Source of the DNA: Streptomyces syringium
GTDB lineage: Bacteria; Actinomycetota; Actinomycetes; Streptomycetales; Streptomycetaceae
Length of the DNA stretch: 64,000 bases
Assembly: GCF_017876625.1 (NCBI RefSeq)
Contig: NZ_JAGIOH010000001.1
Span: forward strand, 5,849,501-5,913,500
Reading direction: 5' to 3'
Notes under the pieces: model-generated
Told to the model about the DNA's origin: nothing
The model's input: the letters and a program-made list of their open reading frames with translations, nothing else
Database searches by the model: none
Position numbers and translations under genes: made by a program
In this document: in pieces, positions 50,715 through 57,974 of the stretch
Numbering within the stretch: the stretch's first letter is position 1
Layout: each line of letters starts with the position of its first letter

Positions 50715-51950
50715 GTGAGCTCGGGCGGACTGGAGCTGCCCCCTGGCGACGGCGTTCCCGGGGGAGACGGTTCGACCGACGCGCCACCCGGCGCGGTTTC
50801 CCTGGCCCGCCCGATGGAGATCGGGGCGGAGCTGGACTGGAACGCCGACGCCTGGAGCGAGGTGCGCACCCGCGCACGTCGGGCGGGGCGGGCCTACATC
50901 TGGCTGAATCTGGTGGAGCAGCGGCTGCGCGCCGTCGTGGCCGCCGTACTGCGGCCTGTCTACGAACCCGTGCACGGCGAGGACGAGTGGGTCGTCGCCG
51001 CCGCCGGACCCGCCGGACAGGAGTGGGTGCAGCGGGCCGCGGCGGTCCGGGAGGTGAGCCGCCGCAAGGGCTACCTGCTGGACCCGGCCGACGACAACGT
51101 CCTCAGCTTCCTCACCCTGCCGCAGCTGCGGGAGCTGCTCGTACAGCACTGGCCGTGCTTCGAGCCGTACCTCGACGACCGGCGCGACCTCGAACTCGCA
51201 CTGGACGAGCTGGAGGTGGCGCGCAATGTCGTCTCCCGCAACCGGGCCCTGTCCGAGACGGTGCTCGCACAGGCCGAGCGGGCCTCCGCGCGGCTGCTGA
51301 ACATCCTCGGCAGCGGCGGGGCCCCGTCCGCCGACCGGCTGCCCATCGACGCGGTGGAAGACCTGGTGGGGGACCGCTACGCCGACGTCATCGGCGTCCA
51401 CCCCGACCGGGTGCGGCTGCAGCGGCAGCTGCCCGTGGAGGATCTCTTCGGCAGCGCCCGCCGCCTCGACGCGGTGGGCATAGGGCTGAACCTGCTCGTC
51501 CAGAACTACTCGGGGCGCCGCCTCATCCGGCTGGCCGAGGCCGGCTGCCGGGCCCGGCTGCTCTTCCTCAACCCGGCGAGCAGCGCGGTCCGCCGGCGCG
51601 AGCGCGAACTGGGCATCAAAAAGGGCGAGATGAGCCGGTCCGTAGAGATGAACATCATGCACATGCGGCGGGTGCGCGACCGGCTGCGCGACACCGCCGC
51701 CTTCGAGATCCGGGTCTTCGACGAGACGCCGCGCTTCACGGCCTATCTCGTCAACGGCGACGGCTCGGACGGCCTCGCGGTGGTGCAGTCCTATCTGCGC
51801 AAGGCGCGCGGCATGGAGGCACCGGTGCTGGTGCTGCGCGGTGGCGGCCGGAACGTGGTGCGCGACGGGCGGGAGCAGGAGCACGGGCTCTTCGAGACCT
51901 ACCGCGAGGAGTTCGAGGGCGTGTGGGCGGACTCGCGCCCGGTGTCCTGA
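50715..51950 (+). CDS. SAV2148-type HEPN domain protein
   Basis: A 411-residue cytoplasmic protein conserved in Streptomyces (known there as the SAV2148-type HEPN family). Typical blocks are SLARPMEIGAELDWNADAW, AYIWLNLVEQRLRAVVAAVL, and ELALDELEVARNVVSRNRAL, a HEPN-like helix with the RN of the R-x4-6-H motif but Arg where the His is expected. The C-terminal half, with RARLLFLNPASSAVRRRERELGIKKG and FDETPRFTAYLVNGDGSDG, looks like a separate sensor or phospholipase-D-type domain. HEPN proteins are often RNases or regulators; an active site is not certain here. GTG start with GGAAGG upstream. Confidence 0.8.
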   Translation: MSSGGLELPPGDGVPGGDGSTDAPPGAVSLARPMEIGAELDWNADAWSEVRTRARRAGRAYIWLNLVEQRLRAVVAAVLRPVYEPVHGEDEWVVAAAGPAGQEWVQRAAAVREVSRRKGYLLDPADDNVLSFLTLPQLRELLVQHWPCFEPYLDDRRDLELALDELEVARNVVSRNRALSETVLAQAERASARLLNILGSGGAPSADRLPIDAVEDLVGDRYADVIGVHPDRVRLQRQLPVEDLFGSARRLDAVGIGLNLLVQNYSGRRLIRLAEAGCRARLLFLNPASSAVRRRERELGIKKGEMSRSVEMNIMHMRRVRDRLRDTAAFEIRVFDETPRFTAYLVNGDGSDGLAVVQSYLRKARGMEAPVLVLRGGGRNVVRDGREQEHGLFETYREEFEGVWADSRPVS

Positions 51951-52110
51951 CGCCGGTGACCTCGTGGACCTCGTGACCTGCTCACGGTGATCTCCCCCGG
52001 CCCGCGCCCCGATGCGGATCCGCCGCTACCGGATCGCGCCCGGGCCGATTGTCAGTGGTGCGTGCGACGCTGGGGACCAGTCGGGGGAAGCACCACGAAG
52101 GGGGGCCGCG

Positions 52111-52821
52111 ATGGGGTGGCACCGGGAGCTGTTGATCGGGTTCGACCTGGAGACCACGGGCACCGACCCGGGGGAGTCGCGGATCGTCACGGCGGCCGTC
52201 GTCGAGGCCAAGGGCGGCGAGCCGACGGGCCGCCGGGAGTGGCTGGCGGATCCGGGAGTTCCCATCCCGGCCGAGGCCGCGGCCATACACGGCATCACGA
52301 GCGAGCGCGCGGCGGCGCTGGGCAGACCCGCCCGCGAGGTGGTCGACGAGATAGCGGACGCGCTGGTCGGCCACTGGTCGGTGGGCGTGCCCGTCGTCGC
52401 GTACAACGCCTGCTTCGACCTCAGCATGCTGGCGGCGGAGCTGCGGCGGTACGGCCTGCCCTCGCTCGGCGAGCGGCTGGGCGACGACGGTGACGGGGGA
52501 GTGGGCCCGGTCGTCGACCCGCTCACCATCGACCGGGCCGTCGATCGCTACCGCAAGGGCAAGCGCAATCTCGAGGCGGTCTGCGGCGAGTACGGCGTGG
52601 TGCTGGACAGCGCGCACGAGGCCGGGGCGGACGCGCTCGCGGCGGTGCGGGTCGCCTGCGCGGTCGCCGAGCGGTATCCGCGGGTGGCGGAGGCGGAGCT
52701 CTGGGCACTCCACCGCGAGCAGGCGGGGTGGTACGGCGAGTGGGCGGCGGGCTATCAGAAGTGGCTGCGCCGGCAGGGAGACCCGGAGGCGGTCGTCGAC
52801 CCGCGCTGGCCGCTGCGCTGA
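52111..52821 (+). CDS. DnaQ-like 3'-5' exonuclease (DEDDh)
   Basis: A 236-residue single-domain exonuclease. Exo I is GFDLETTGTDPGES, Exo II is VAYNACFDLSMLAAEL, and Exo III is DSAHEAGADALAAVRVA with the catalytic His and Asp. A C-terminal tail (HREQAGWYGEWAAGYQKWLRRQGD) is common in Streptomyces homologs. It may proofread or process nucleic acid ends on its own, since no polymerase is near. GAAGGGGGG precedes the ATG. It is 160 bases downstream of the HEPN gene on the same strand. Confidence 0.9.
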   Translation: MGWHRELLIGFDLETTGTDPGESRIVTAAVVEAKGGEPTGRREWLADPGVPIPAEAAAIHGITSERAAALGRPAREVVDEIADALVGHWSVGVPVVAYNACFDLSMLAAELRRYGLPSLGERLGDDGDGGVGPVVDPLTIDRAVDRYRKGKRNLEAVCGEYGVVLDSAHEAGADALAAVRVACAVAERYPRVAEAELWALHREQAGWYGEWAAGYQKWLRRQGDPEAVVDPRWPLR

Positions 52822-53344
52822 CGGCCTGCGGCCCGCCTTCTCGCGCTTTCGGTGGAAGCGCCCCTCGGGCCGACACTGTAGGGGGCATTGGTGGATATGA
52901 CCTGAAGTCGGCGCCGGGTCACGTTTTCGCCTTCGATTACACGAGTTCAGGCGGGCGTGACGGTCTCGCGCCCTATCAGCCGGGTATCGGCGCGATCCGC
53001 GGCAATCGAGCCGACCGGCGGGGCCCGGCCTTTCCTTTCCCGAGGACGGCATGGGAAAGGGCATCGGGGGATATGGCCTGATGTCTCTGGCGGTTCACGC
53101 ATTCACGAGCGATGGCCAGAATACGGCCACGTCGGATTATTCGTTGGAGTGCCGTCCGGGGGTGTGAACGGGCCTTCCGCGAAAATCCGGAAGGCTCGTT
53201 CACGCCGGTGTCCGTGCGGGGCGGGGATCCGAGGATCGGGGCGGGCGGAACCGTCCTGTACCCGCCCCTGTACCGGCCCAAGGCACCGGCGCGGGTACGG
53301 CGGGGCCCCGCTGGGCCCGGCCGGCCGGCCCCGGCCGGCTCCGG
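52822..53344. other. Gene-less, less GC-rich stretch with repeats and hairpins
   Basis: No frame has Streptomyces codon use. A diverged direct repeat, GGGCATTGGTGGATATGACC at 52883 and GGGCATCGGGGGATATGGCC at 53059, is 176 bases apart. CCTTTCCC/GGGAAAGG (53034-53060) makes a stem. The strongest structure is the hairpin 53161-53206, listed separately. Parts such as GGATTATTCG are far more AT-rich than flanking genes. It could be a remnant of a mobile element or a non-coding RNA locus. Confidence 0.5.
53161..53206. other. 19-bp stem hairpin in the gene-less region
   Basis: GGTGTGAACGGGCCTTCCG (53161-53179) pairs with 53188-53206 over 19 positions, two of them G-U, with an 8-base loop CGAAAATC. 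It lies 340 bases past the exonuclease gene and 139 before the end of the kinase gene, too far for a simple terminator of the first. Confidence 0.6.
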
Positions 53345-54226
53345 TCAGAAGGGGTACCACCGCACCGCCGGGTCACCGTCCCGCAAGGACGCTACCCGCC
53401 GGCCGAACTCGGCGCGCGCCGCCGGGTTGCCGGGCGCGTGCTGGGCCACCCACGCGCAGCTCGCGGTCTCCCGCGCCCCGCGCAGCACCGCGCAGCCCGC
53501 CCACTCCCGGACGTCCCAGCCGTAGGTCCGGACGAAGGTGTCGTAGGCGTCGGGGTCCATCCCGTACCGGTCCCGGCTGAGCGCCATCACCACCAGGTCG
53601 TGCTCCCGCAGGTCCCCGGCGAACGTCTCCAGGTCCACCAGGACCGGTCCGTCCGGTCCGATGTGGACGTTGCGCGGCGAGGCGTCGCCGTGGATCGGAC
53701 CCGGCGGCAGCTGCGGTGTCAGCGCGGCGGCCGCCGCCGCGAAACCGTCCCGGCGCTCCCGCAGATACGCGGCGTCGGCCGGGTCGATCGCGTCCCCGGC
53801 CAGCCGGAGCCAGCGCTCGACGCCCCCGAGCAGTTCACGCCGCGGCAGCGCGAAGCCGGGTTCGGGCAGTGCGTGGATCATTCGCAGCAGTTCGGCGAGG
53901 TCGGCGGGGTCGGCCGGGCGCGGCGCGGCGGGGAGCCGGTGCCAGAGCGTCACCGGGTGCCCGTCGGCCGACAGCACCTCGGGCGCGGCCGCCCGGACCG
54001 CCGGGATGCCGCACTCCGCGAGCCAGGCGGCGACGCGCAGTTCATGACGGGCCCGGTCCACCAGCGAGGCGTCGCGGCCCACCTTGGCGACGAGGTCCCC
54101 GGCGGCGAAGACCGCGTTCTCCCCGAGCGCGAGGAGCTTCGCGTCGGCCGCCGGAACAGCCGCCGGGAGGAGCTCGCGCGCGCGTTGTTCCGTGAAGGGC
54201 ACGTTCGCCGGATGCGTCGAGGCCAT
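53345..54226 (-). CDS. Aminoglycoside-phosphotransferase-family kinase
   Basis: A 293-residue protein kinase-like fold enzyme. The N-lobe has LGENAVFAAGDLVAKVGRD with the ATP-binding lysine in VAKVG. The catalytic loop is GPIHGDASPRNVHIG and the metal-binding loop is PVLVDLETFAGD, where the second residue pair is D-x-E. This is the APH/choline kinase superfamily. The substrate is not known: it could be an aminoglycoside, a macrolide or a metabolite. It is divergent from the macrolide glycosyltransferase gene at 54419, with 192 bases between, which suggests a resistance role but does not prove it. Confidence 0.8.
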   Translation of the reverse strand: MASTHPANVPFTEQRARELLPAAVPAADAKLLALGENAVFAAGDLVAKVGRDASLVDRARHELRVAAWLAECGIPAVRAAAPEVLSADGHPVTLWHRLPAAPRPADPADLAELLRMIHALPEPGFALPRRELLGGVERWLRLAGDAIDPADAAYLRERRDGFAAAAAALTPQLPPGPIHGDASPRNVHIGPDGPVLVDLETFAGDLREHDLVVMALSRDRYGMDPDAYDTFVRTYGWDVREWAGCAVLRGARETASCAWVAQHAPGNPAARAEFGRRVASLRDGDPAVRWYPF

Positions 54227-54382
54227 GGGATCCACCACTCGTACCTTCCGTCCCTGCCGTGTCGGCGCCGCCCGGCCGATCACGGAGATTGTCCCCTCCG
54301 GCCGGGAGCCAGGTGCCACCGGGTGGGTAGCCGGGTGGGCAGCCGGGCGGGTCCAGGGAGGGAGGAGGTGACGTTTAATCAT

Positions 54383-54412
54383 TTGCACGATACGTATCGT
54401 CTCGCCTAGTCT
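54383..54412 (+). promoter_or_regulatory. Leaderless promoter with 14-bp palindromic operator
   Basis: TTGCAC (54383-54388) and TAGTCT (54407-54412) are 18 bases apart, and the ATG is 6 bases after the -10. The perfect palindrome ACGATACGTATCGT (54387-54400) fills most of the spacer. This is a classic position for a TetR-type repressor. No such regulator gene is next to it. Three 12-base GGGTGGG-type repeats lie just upstream (54318-54352). Confidence 0.65.
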
Positions 54413-54418
54413 CCGGGC

Positions 54419-55627
54419 ATGACCACTCCCCGCCCTGCCCGTACCCCTGCCCATATCGCCATGTTCAGCATCGCGGCCCACGGGCATGTGAACCCCAGCC
54501 TGGACGTCATCCGTGAACTCGTCGCCCGGGGCCATCGCGTCACCTATGCCATCCCCGAGTCCTTCGCGGAGCGCCTCGCCGCCACCGGTGCCGAGCCGAA
54601 GATCTACACCTCGACCCTCCCGGCCGACGGTGACCCCGACGCCTGGGGCACCGAGGTGATGGACCACATGGAGCCCTTCCTCGCCGATGCCGTCCAGGCG
54701 TTGCCGCAGCTCATCGCGGCGTACGAGGGTGACGAGCCGGATCTGGTCCTGTACGACATCACCGCCTACCCCGCGCGGATCCTCGGGCACCGCTGGCAGG
54801 TGCCGGTCGTCCAGCTCTCGCCGTGCCTCGTCGCCTGGGAGGGGTACGAGCACGAGGTCGGTGCGGAGGTCATGGACCCGGTCAAGCGGACCCCGCGCGG
54901 CATCGCCTTCTACGAGAGGTTCGCCGCCTGGATCGCCGAGAACGGCATGGACATCGACCCCGACACCTTCATGGGCCGCCCGGACCGCTGTCTTGCCCTC
55001 ATCCCGCGCGCCATGCAGCCCCAGGCCGACCGGGTCGACGAGTCCGTCTACACCTTCACCGGCCCCTGCCAGGGCGAACGGTCCGACCAGGGCGACTGGG
55101 AGCGCCCCGCCGACGCGGAGAAGGTCCTGCTCGTCTCGCTCGGCTCCACCTTCACCAAGCAGCCCGACTTCTACCGTGCGTGCATCGAGGCCTTCGGTGG
55201 CCTGTCGGGCTGGCACGTGCTGCTCCAGATCGGCAAGCAGGTCGACGTGGCCGAACTGGGCGCGATCCCGGCCAACTTCGAGGTGCGATCGTGGATCCCG
55301 CAGTTGGCGGTGCTCAAGAAGGCCGACGCCTTCATCACGCACGCCGGCATGGGCGGCTCACAGGAGGGCCTGGCCTGCGGGGTGCCGATGGTCGCCGTGC
55401 CGCAGGCGGTCGACCAGTTCGGCAACGCGGCACTGATCGAGGAACTGGGCGTCGGCAAGCACGTAGCGATGGAGCAGGCGGACGCGGCGACGCTGCGCGC
55501 GGCGGTCCTGGAACTCGTGAACGACCCGGCCGTCGCGGCCCGTTCGGCGGAACTGCGGGACGAGCTGGCGGCGGAAGGCGGGACGCCCTATGCGGCCGAC
55601 CTCATCGAGGCGGAACTGCGCAAGTGA
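54419..55627 (+). CDS. Macrolide glycosyltransferase, OleD-like (GT1)
   Basis: A 402-residue UDP-sugar-dependent GT-B enzyme. It is very similar to OleD and related macrolide-inactivating enzymes: IAMFSIAAHGHVNPSLDVIR holds the catalytic His near residue 21, DLVLYDITAYPARILGHRW has the partner Asp, VLLVSLGSTFTKQPDFYR, and the donor site FITHAGMGGSQEGLACGVPM and VPQAVDQFGNA. It glucosylates macrolides or other phenolic and hydroxyl acceptors in the cytoplasm, giving resistance. The transcript seems leaderless and the promoter carries a palindromic operator, so it is probably induced by a ligand. Confidence 0.9.
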   Translation: MTTPRPARTPAHIAMFSIAAHGHVNPSLDVIRELVARGHRVTYAIPESFAERLAATGAEPKIYTSTLPADGDPDAWGTEVMDHMEPFLADAVQALPQLIAAYEGDEPDLVLYDITAYPARILGHRWQVPVVQLSPCLVAWEGYEHEVGAEVMDPVKRTPRGIAFYERFAAWIAENGMDIDPDTFMGRPDRCLALIPRAMQPQADRVDESVYTFTGPCQGERSDQGDWERPADAEKVLLVSLGSTFTKQPDFYRACIEAFGGLSGWHVLLQIGKQVDVAELGAIPANFEVRSWIPQLAVLKKADAFITHAGMGGSQEGLACGVPMVAVPQAVDQFGNAALIEELGVGKHVAMEQADAATLRAAVLELVNDPAVAARSAELRDELAAEGGTPYAADLIEAELRK

Positions 55628-55693
55628 GCACCGCGCCGCTCCGAAGTCCCTTCTTTTGAGCGCCAGTTGGAATGTGTCCCAAACGTAAAACCT

Positions 55694-55766
55694 GACAGTG
55701 ATTGTCAATCGACTGTCCAATTTGGCGCCGTTCAGCGGGGTTTGAAATTACGCAAGAGCGTTGCGT
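55694..55766. promoter_or_regulatory. Two inverted repeats upstream of the subtilisin gene
   Basis: GACAGT-N12-ACTGTC (55694-55717) and ACGCAA-N5-TTGCGT (55750-55766) lie in an AT-richer part of the 285-base gap. They are candidate operators for the protease or a terminator-free regulatory zone for its transcription. Confidence 0.35.
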
Positions 55767-55823
55767 ATGTCACACCTTCGTGTGGATCTTGAAATGAGCA
55801 CGGTAAATCCGACAGGGTTTCGA

Positions 55824-55859
55824 GTCACCCGGAGCAATCCCTTCCACGCTCCGGGTGAC
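55824..55859 (+). promoter_or_regulatory. Leader hairpin of the subtilisin gene
   Basis: GTCACCCGGAGC (55824-55835) pairs perfectly with 55848-55859 (12 bp, 12-base loop). It ends 53 bases before the ATG and is followed by GTTTGATG. If transcription starts upstream, it would be in the mRNA leader and could act as an attenuator or a stabiliser. Confidence 0.45.
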
Positions 55860-55912
55860 GTTTGATGAACGCTCAATTTCCCCCCCACATCCTCACGAGG
55901 AGGAACCCTCGT

Positions 55913-57145
55913 ATGGCAACCCATAAGCGCGTCGGCAAGCGGCGGCTCGTACTGGCGATATCCGCCATGACCGCCGTCACCGCCGGAGCCACCCTGCTGG
56001 CTCTGCCCGCCGGTGCCGCTCCCGCCGAAGGAACCGTCTACGGCGCGAATGCCAAGGGCGCGATCGACGGCAGCTACATCGTCATGCTGAAGGACGGAAA
56101 GAGCGCCGAATCCGTCGGCGCCAAGGCCGTCACGGCAGAAGGCAAGGACCTCGCCAAGCGGTACGGCGGCAAGCTGAACCGCACGTACGACTCGGCGCTG
56201 CGCGGCTTCTCCGCCAGCGGCCTGGACGAGACGGAGGCGAAGCGGCTCGCCGCCGACCCGTCCGTCGCCAAGGTCGTGCAGAACCACCGCTTCACCGCCA
56301 CCGGCACCCAGGAGGCCCCACCCTCCTGGGGCCTGGACCGCATCGACCAGGCGGACGCCAAGGGTGACGGCAAGTACACCTACCCCGACGGGGCGGGCGA
56401 GGGCGTCACCGCGTACGTCATCGACACCGGCGTGCGCATCAGCCACAAGGACTTCGGCGGGCGCGCCTCGTCCGGCTTCGACGCCATCGACAACGACGAC
56501 AACGCGGACGACGGCAACGGCCACGGCACGCACGTCGCGGGCACCATCGCCGGTACCGCGCACGGCGTCGCCAAGAAGGCCAAGATTGTGGCCGTCCGGG
56601 TGCTCGACGCGAACGGCTCCGGCAGCACCGAGCAGGTCGTCGCGGGCATCGACTGGGTCGTGAAGAACCACAAGGGCCCGTCCGTCGCCAACATGAGCCT
56701 CGGCGGCGGCGCCGACGAGGCCCTCGACGCGGCCGTCAAGCGGGCCGTCGCCGCCGGCGTCACGTTCGCCGTCGCCGCGGGCAACGAGTCCTCCGACGCG
56801 GGCAAGGGCTCTCCGTCCCGGGTCCCGGAGGCGATCACCGTCGCCTCCACCACCAAGGACGACCAGCAGTCCGACTTCTCCAACTACGGGAGCGTGGTCG
56901 ACCTCTATGCCCCCGGCTCGGACATCACGTCCGCGTGGAACGACAGCGACTCGGGCACCAAGACCATCTCCGGTACGTCCATGGCCACTCCGCATGTCGC
57001 GGGCGCGGCCGCGGTCTACCTCGGCGGTCACAAGGACGCGACGCCCGAGCAGGTCGCCGGTGCGCTGACCAAGGGTGCCACCCCGGACAAGGTCTCCAAC
57101 CCGAGCGAGGGCACGCCGAACAAGCTGCTCAAGGTCGTGGAGTAG
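55913..57145 (+). CDS. Secreted subtilisin-family serine protease
   Basis: A 410-residue pre-pro-protease (S8). A signal peptide (about 1-37, ending LPAGAAPA), an I9 inhibitor propeptide (SYIVMLKDGKSAESVG ... VVQNHRFTATG, to about 130) and the catalytic domain follow. The triad is Asp in AYVIDTGVRISHKD, His in GNGHGTHVAGTIAG and Ser in ISGTSMATPHVAGAAA; the oxyanion Asn is in VAAGNESSD. It would be exported, cleave its own propeptide and degrade extracellular protein. GAGGAGG is the ribosome-binding site for this ATG, which rules out the upstream in-frame ATGs. Confidence 0.95.
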   Translation: MATHKRVGKRRLVLAISAMTAVTAGATLLALPAGAAPAEGTVYGANAKGAIDGSYIVMLKDGKSAESVGAKAVTAEGKDLAKRYGGKLNRTYDSALRGFSASGLDETEAKRLAADPSVAKVVQNHRFTATGTQEAPPSWGLDRIDQADAKGDGKYTYPDGAGEGVTAYVIDTGVRISHKDFGGRASSGFDAIDNDDNADDGNGHGTHVAGTIAGTAHGVAKKAKIVAVRVLDANGSGSTEQVVAGIDWVVKNHKGPSVANMSLGGGADEALDAAVKRAVAAGVTFAVAAGNESSDAGKGSPSRVPEAITVASTTKDDQQSDFSNYGSVVDLYAPGSDITSAWNDSDSGTKTISGTSMATPHVAGAAAVYLGGHKDATPEQVAGALTKGATPDKVSNPSEGTPNKLLKVVE

Positions 57146-57186
57146 TCACCACGTAGCCGACGAGCGGCGGATCAATCGATTCCACC

Positions 57187-57231
57187 GGCCGGCCGTCGCG
57201 CCCCTCCCCCACGGGGGCGCGACGGCCGGCC
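57187..57231 (+). terminator. Strong terminator of the protease gene
   Basis: A perfect 18-bp stem, GGCCGGCCGTCGCGCCCC with its complement, and a 9-base loop, 41 bases after the stop codon. Confidence 0.85.
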
Positions 57232-57240
57232 ACTCGGCGT

Positions 57241-57246
57241 TAGGCT
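57241..57246 (+). promoter_or_regulatory. -10 element of a leaderless promoter
   Basis: TAGGCT lies 6 bases before the ATG at 57253, in the same arrangement as the macrolide glycosyltransferase promoter. No ribosome-binding site is present. Confidence 0.45.
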
Positions 57247-57252
57247 CCGGCC

Positions 57253-57900
57253 ATGACTTCTGTTTCAACTCACGCCCCTTCTCTGCCGGATAGCGCGATT
57301 CCCAAGGTCGACTTCTACTTCGACCCCGTCTGCCCCTTCGCCTGGATCACCTCGCGCTGGATCCTCGAGGTCGAGCGACTGCGTGACATCGACCTCCGCT
57401 TCCGCGTCATGAGCCTGTCCGTACTCAACGAGGGCCGCGAAGACCTCCCCGAGCGCTATCGCGAGATGCTCGACACGGCCTGGGGCCCGGTCCGCGTCTG
57501 CACGGCGGCCGCCCAGCGGCACGGCGAGCCCGTGCTCCGCGACCTCTACACCGCCCTCGGCACCCGTACCCACAACCAGGGCAACGACCTCGACGACGAC
57601 CTGATCAAGGCGGCGCTCGCCGAGGTGGGCCTGCCCGTCGAGCTGGCCGGGGCCGCGCACACCACCGAGTACGACGACGCGCTGCGCAAGAGCCACCACG
57701 AGGGCATGGACCCCGTCGGCGAGGAGGTCGGCACCCCGACCCTGCACATCGACGGCGTCGCCTTCTTCGGCCCGGTCCTCACGTCGATACCCCGGGGCGA
57801 AACGGCGGCCCGCATCTTCGACGGCGCCCGCGCGCTGGCCTCGTACCCCGACTTCTTCGAACTGAAGCGCACCCGCACGGGCGAGCTCGACTTCAGCTGA
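57253..57900 (+). CDS. DsbA-fold mycothiol-dependent nitroreductase-type protein (Rv2466c family)
   Basis: A 215-residue thioredoxin-superfamily protein close to the Mycobacterium tuberculosis protein Rv2466c. Shared blocks are DFYFDPVCPFAWITSRWILEV, VMSLSVLNEGREDLPERYRE, GTRTHNQGNDLDDD, RKSHHEGMDPVGEEVGTPTLH and ASYPDFFELKRTRT. The active-site motif is CPFA (Cys27, Ala30) where Rv2466c has CPWC, so only the attacking cysteine is present, and resolution would need mycothiol. It may reduce mixed disulfides or activate nitro compounds. The length is normal. Confidence 0.85.
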   Translation: MTSVSTHAPSLPDSAIPKVDFYFDPVCPFAWITSRWILEVERLRDIDLRFRVMSLSVLNEGREDLPERYREMLDTAWGPVRVCTAAAQRHGEPVLRDLYTALGTRTHNQGNDLDDDLIKAALAEVGLPVELAGAAHTTEYDDALRKSHHEGMDPVGEEVGTPTLHIDGVAFFGPVLTSIPRGETAARIFDGARALASYPDFFELKRTRTGELDFS

Positions 57901-57920
57901 CCCGGTACGGACGCCGCCCT

Positions 57921-57952
57921 GCGTGACGGCGTGACGGCGTGACGGCGTGACG
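57921..57952. repeat. 8-bp tandem repeat, four copies
   Basis: GCGTGACG is repeated four times without interruption between two convergent genes. It is a simple repeat prone to slippage. Confidence 0.9.
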
Positions 57953-57974
57953 GCCGCGATCCGGGCCGACGGAC

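Noticed and set aside
52822..53344. tRNA or riboswitch
   Set aside because: No cloverleaf, no T-arm consensus and no known riboswitch core could be found by eye; only hairpins.
54419..55627. Part of a macrolide biosynthetic cluster
   Set aside because: No polyketide synthase, deoxysugar or tailoring genes are nearby; resistance or self-standing detoxification fits better.
57921..57952. CRISPR-like repeats
   Set aside because: Eight-base units without spacers; a simple tandem repeat.
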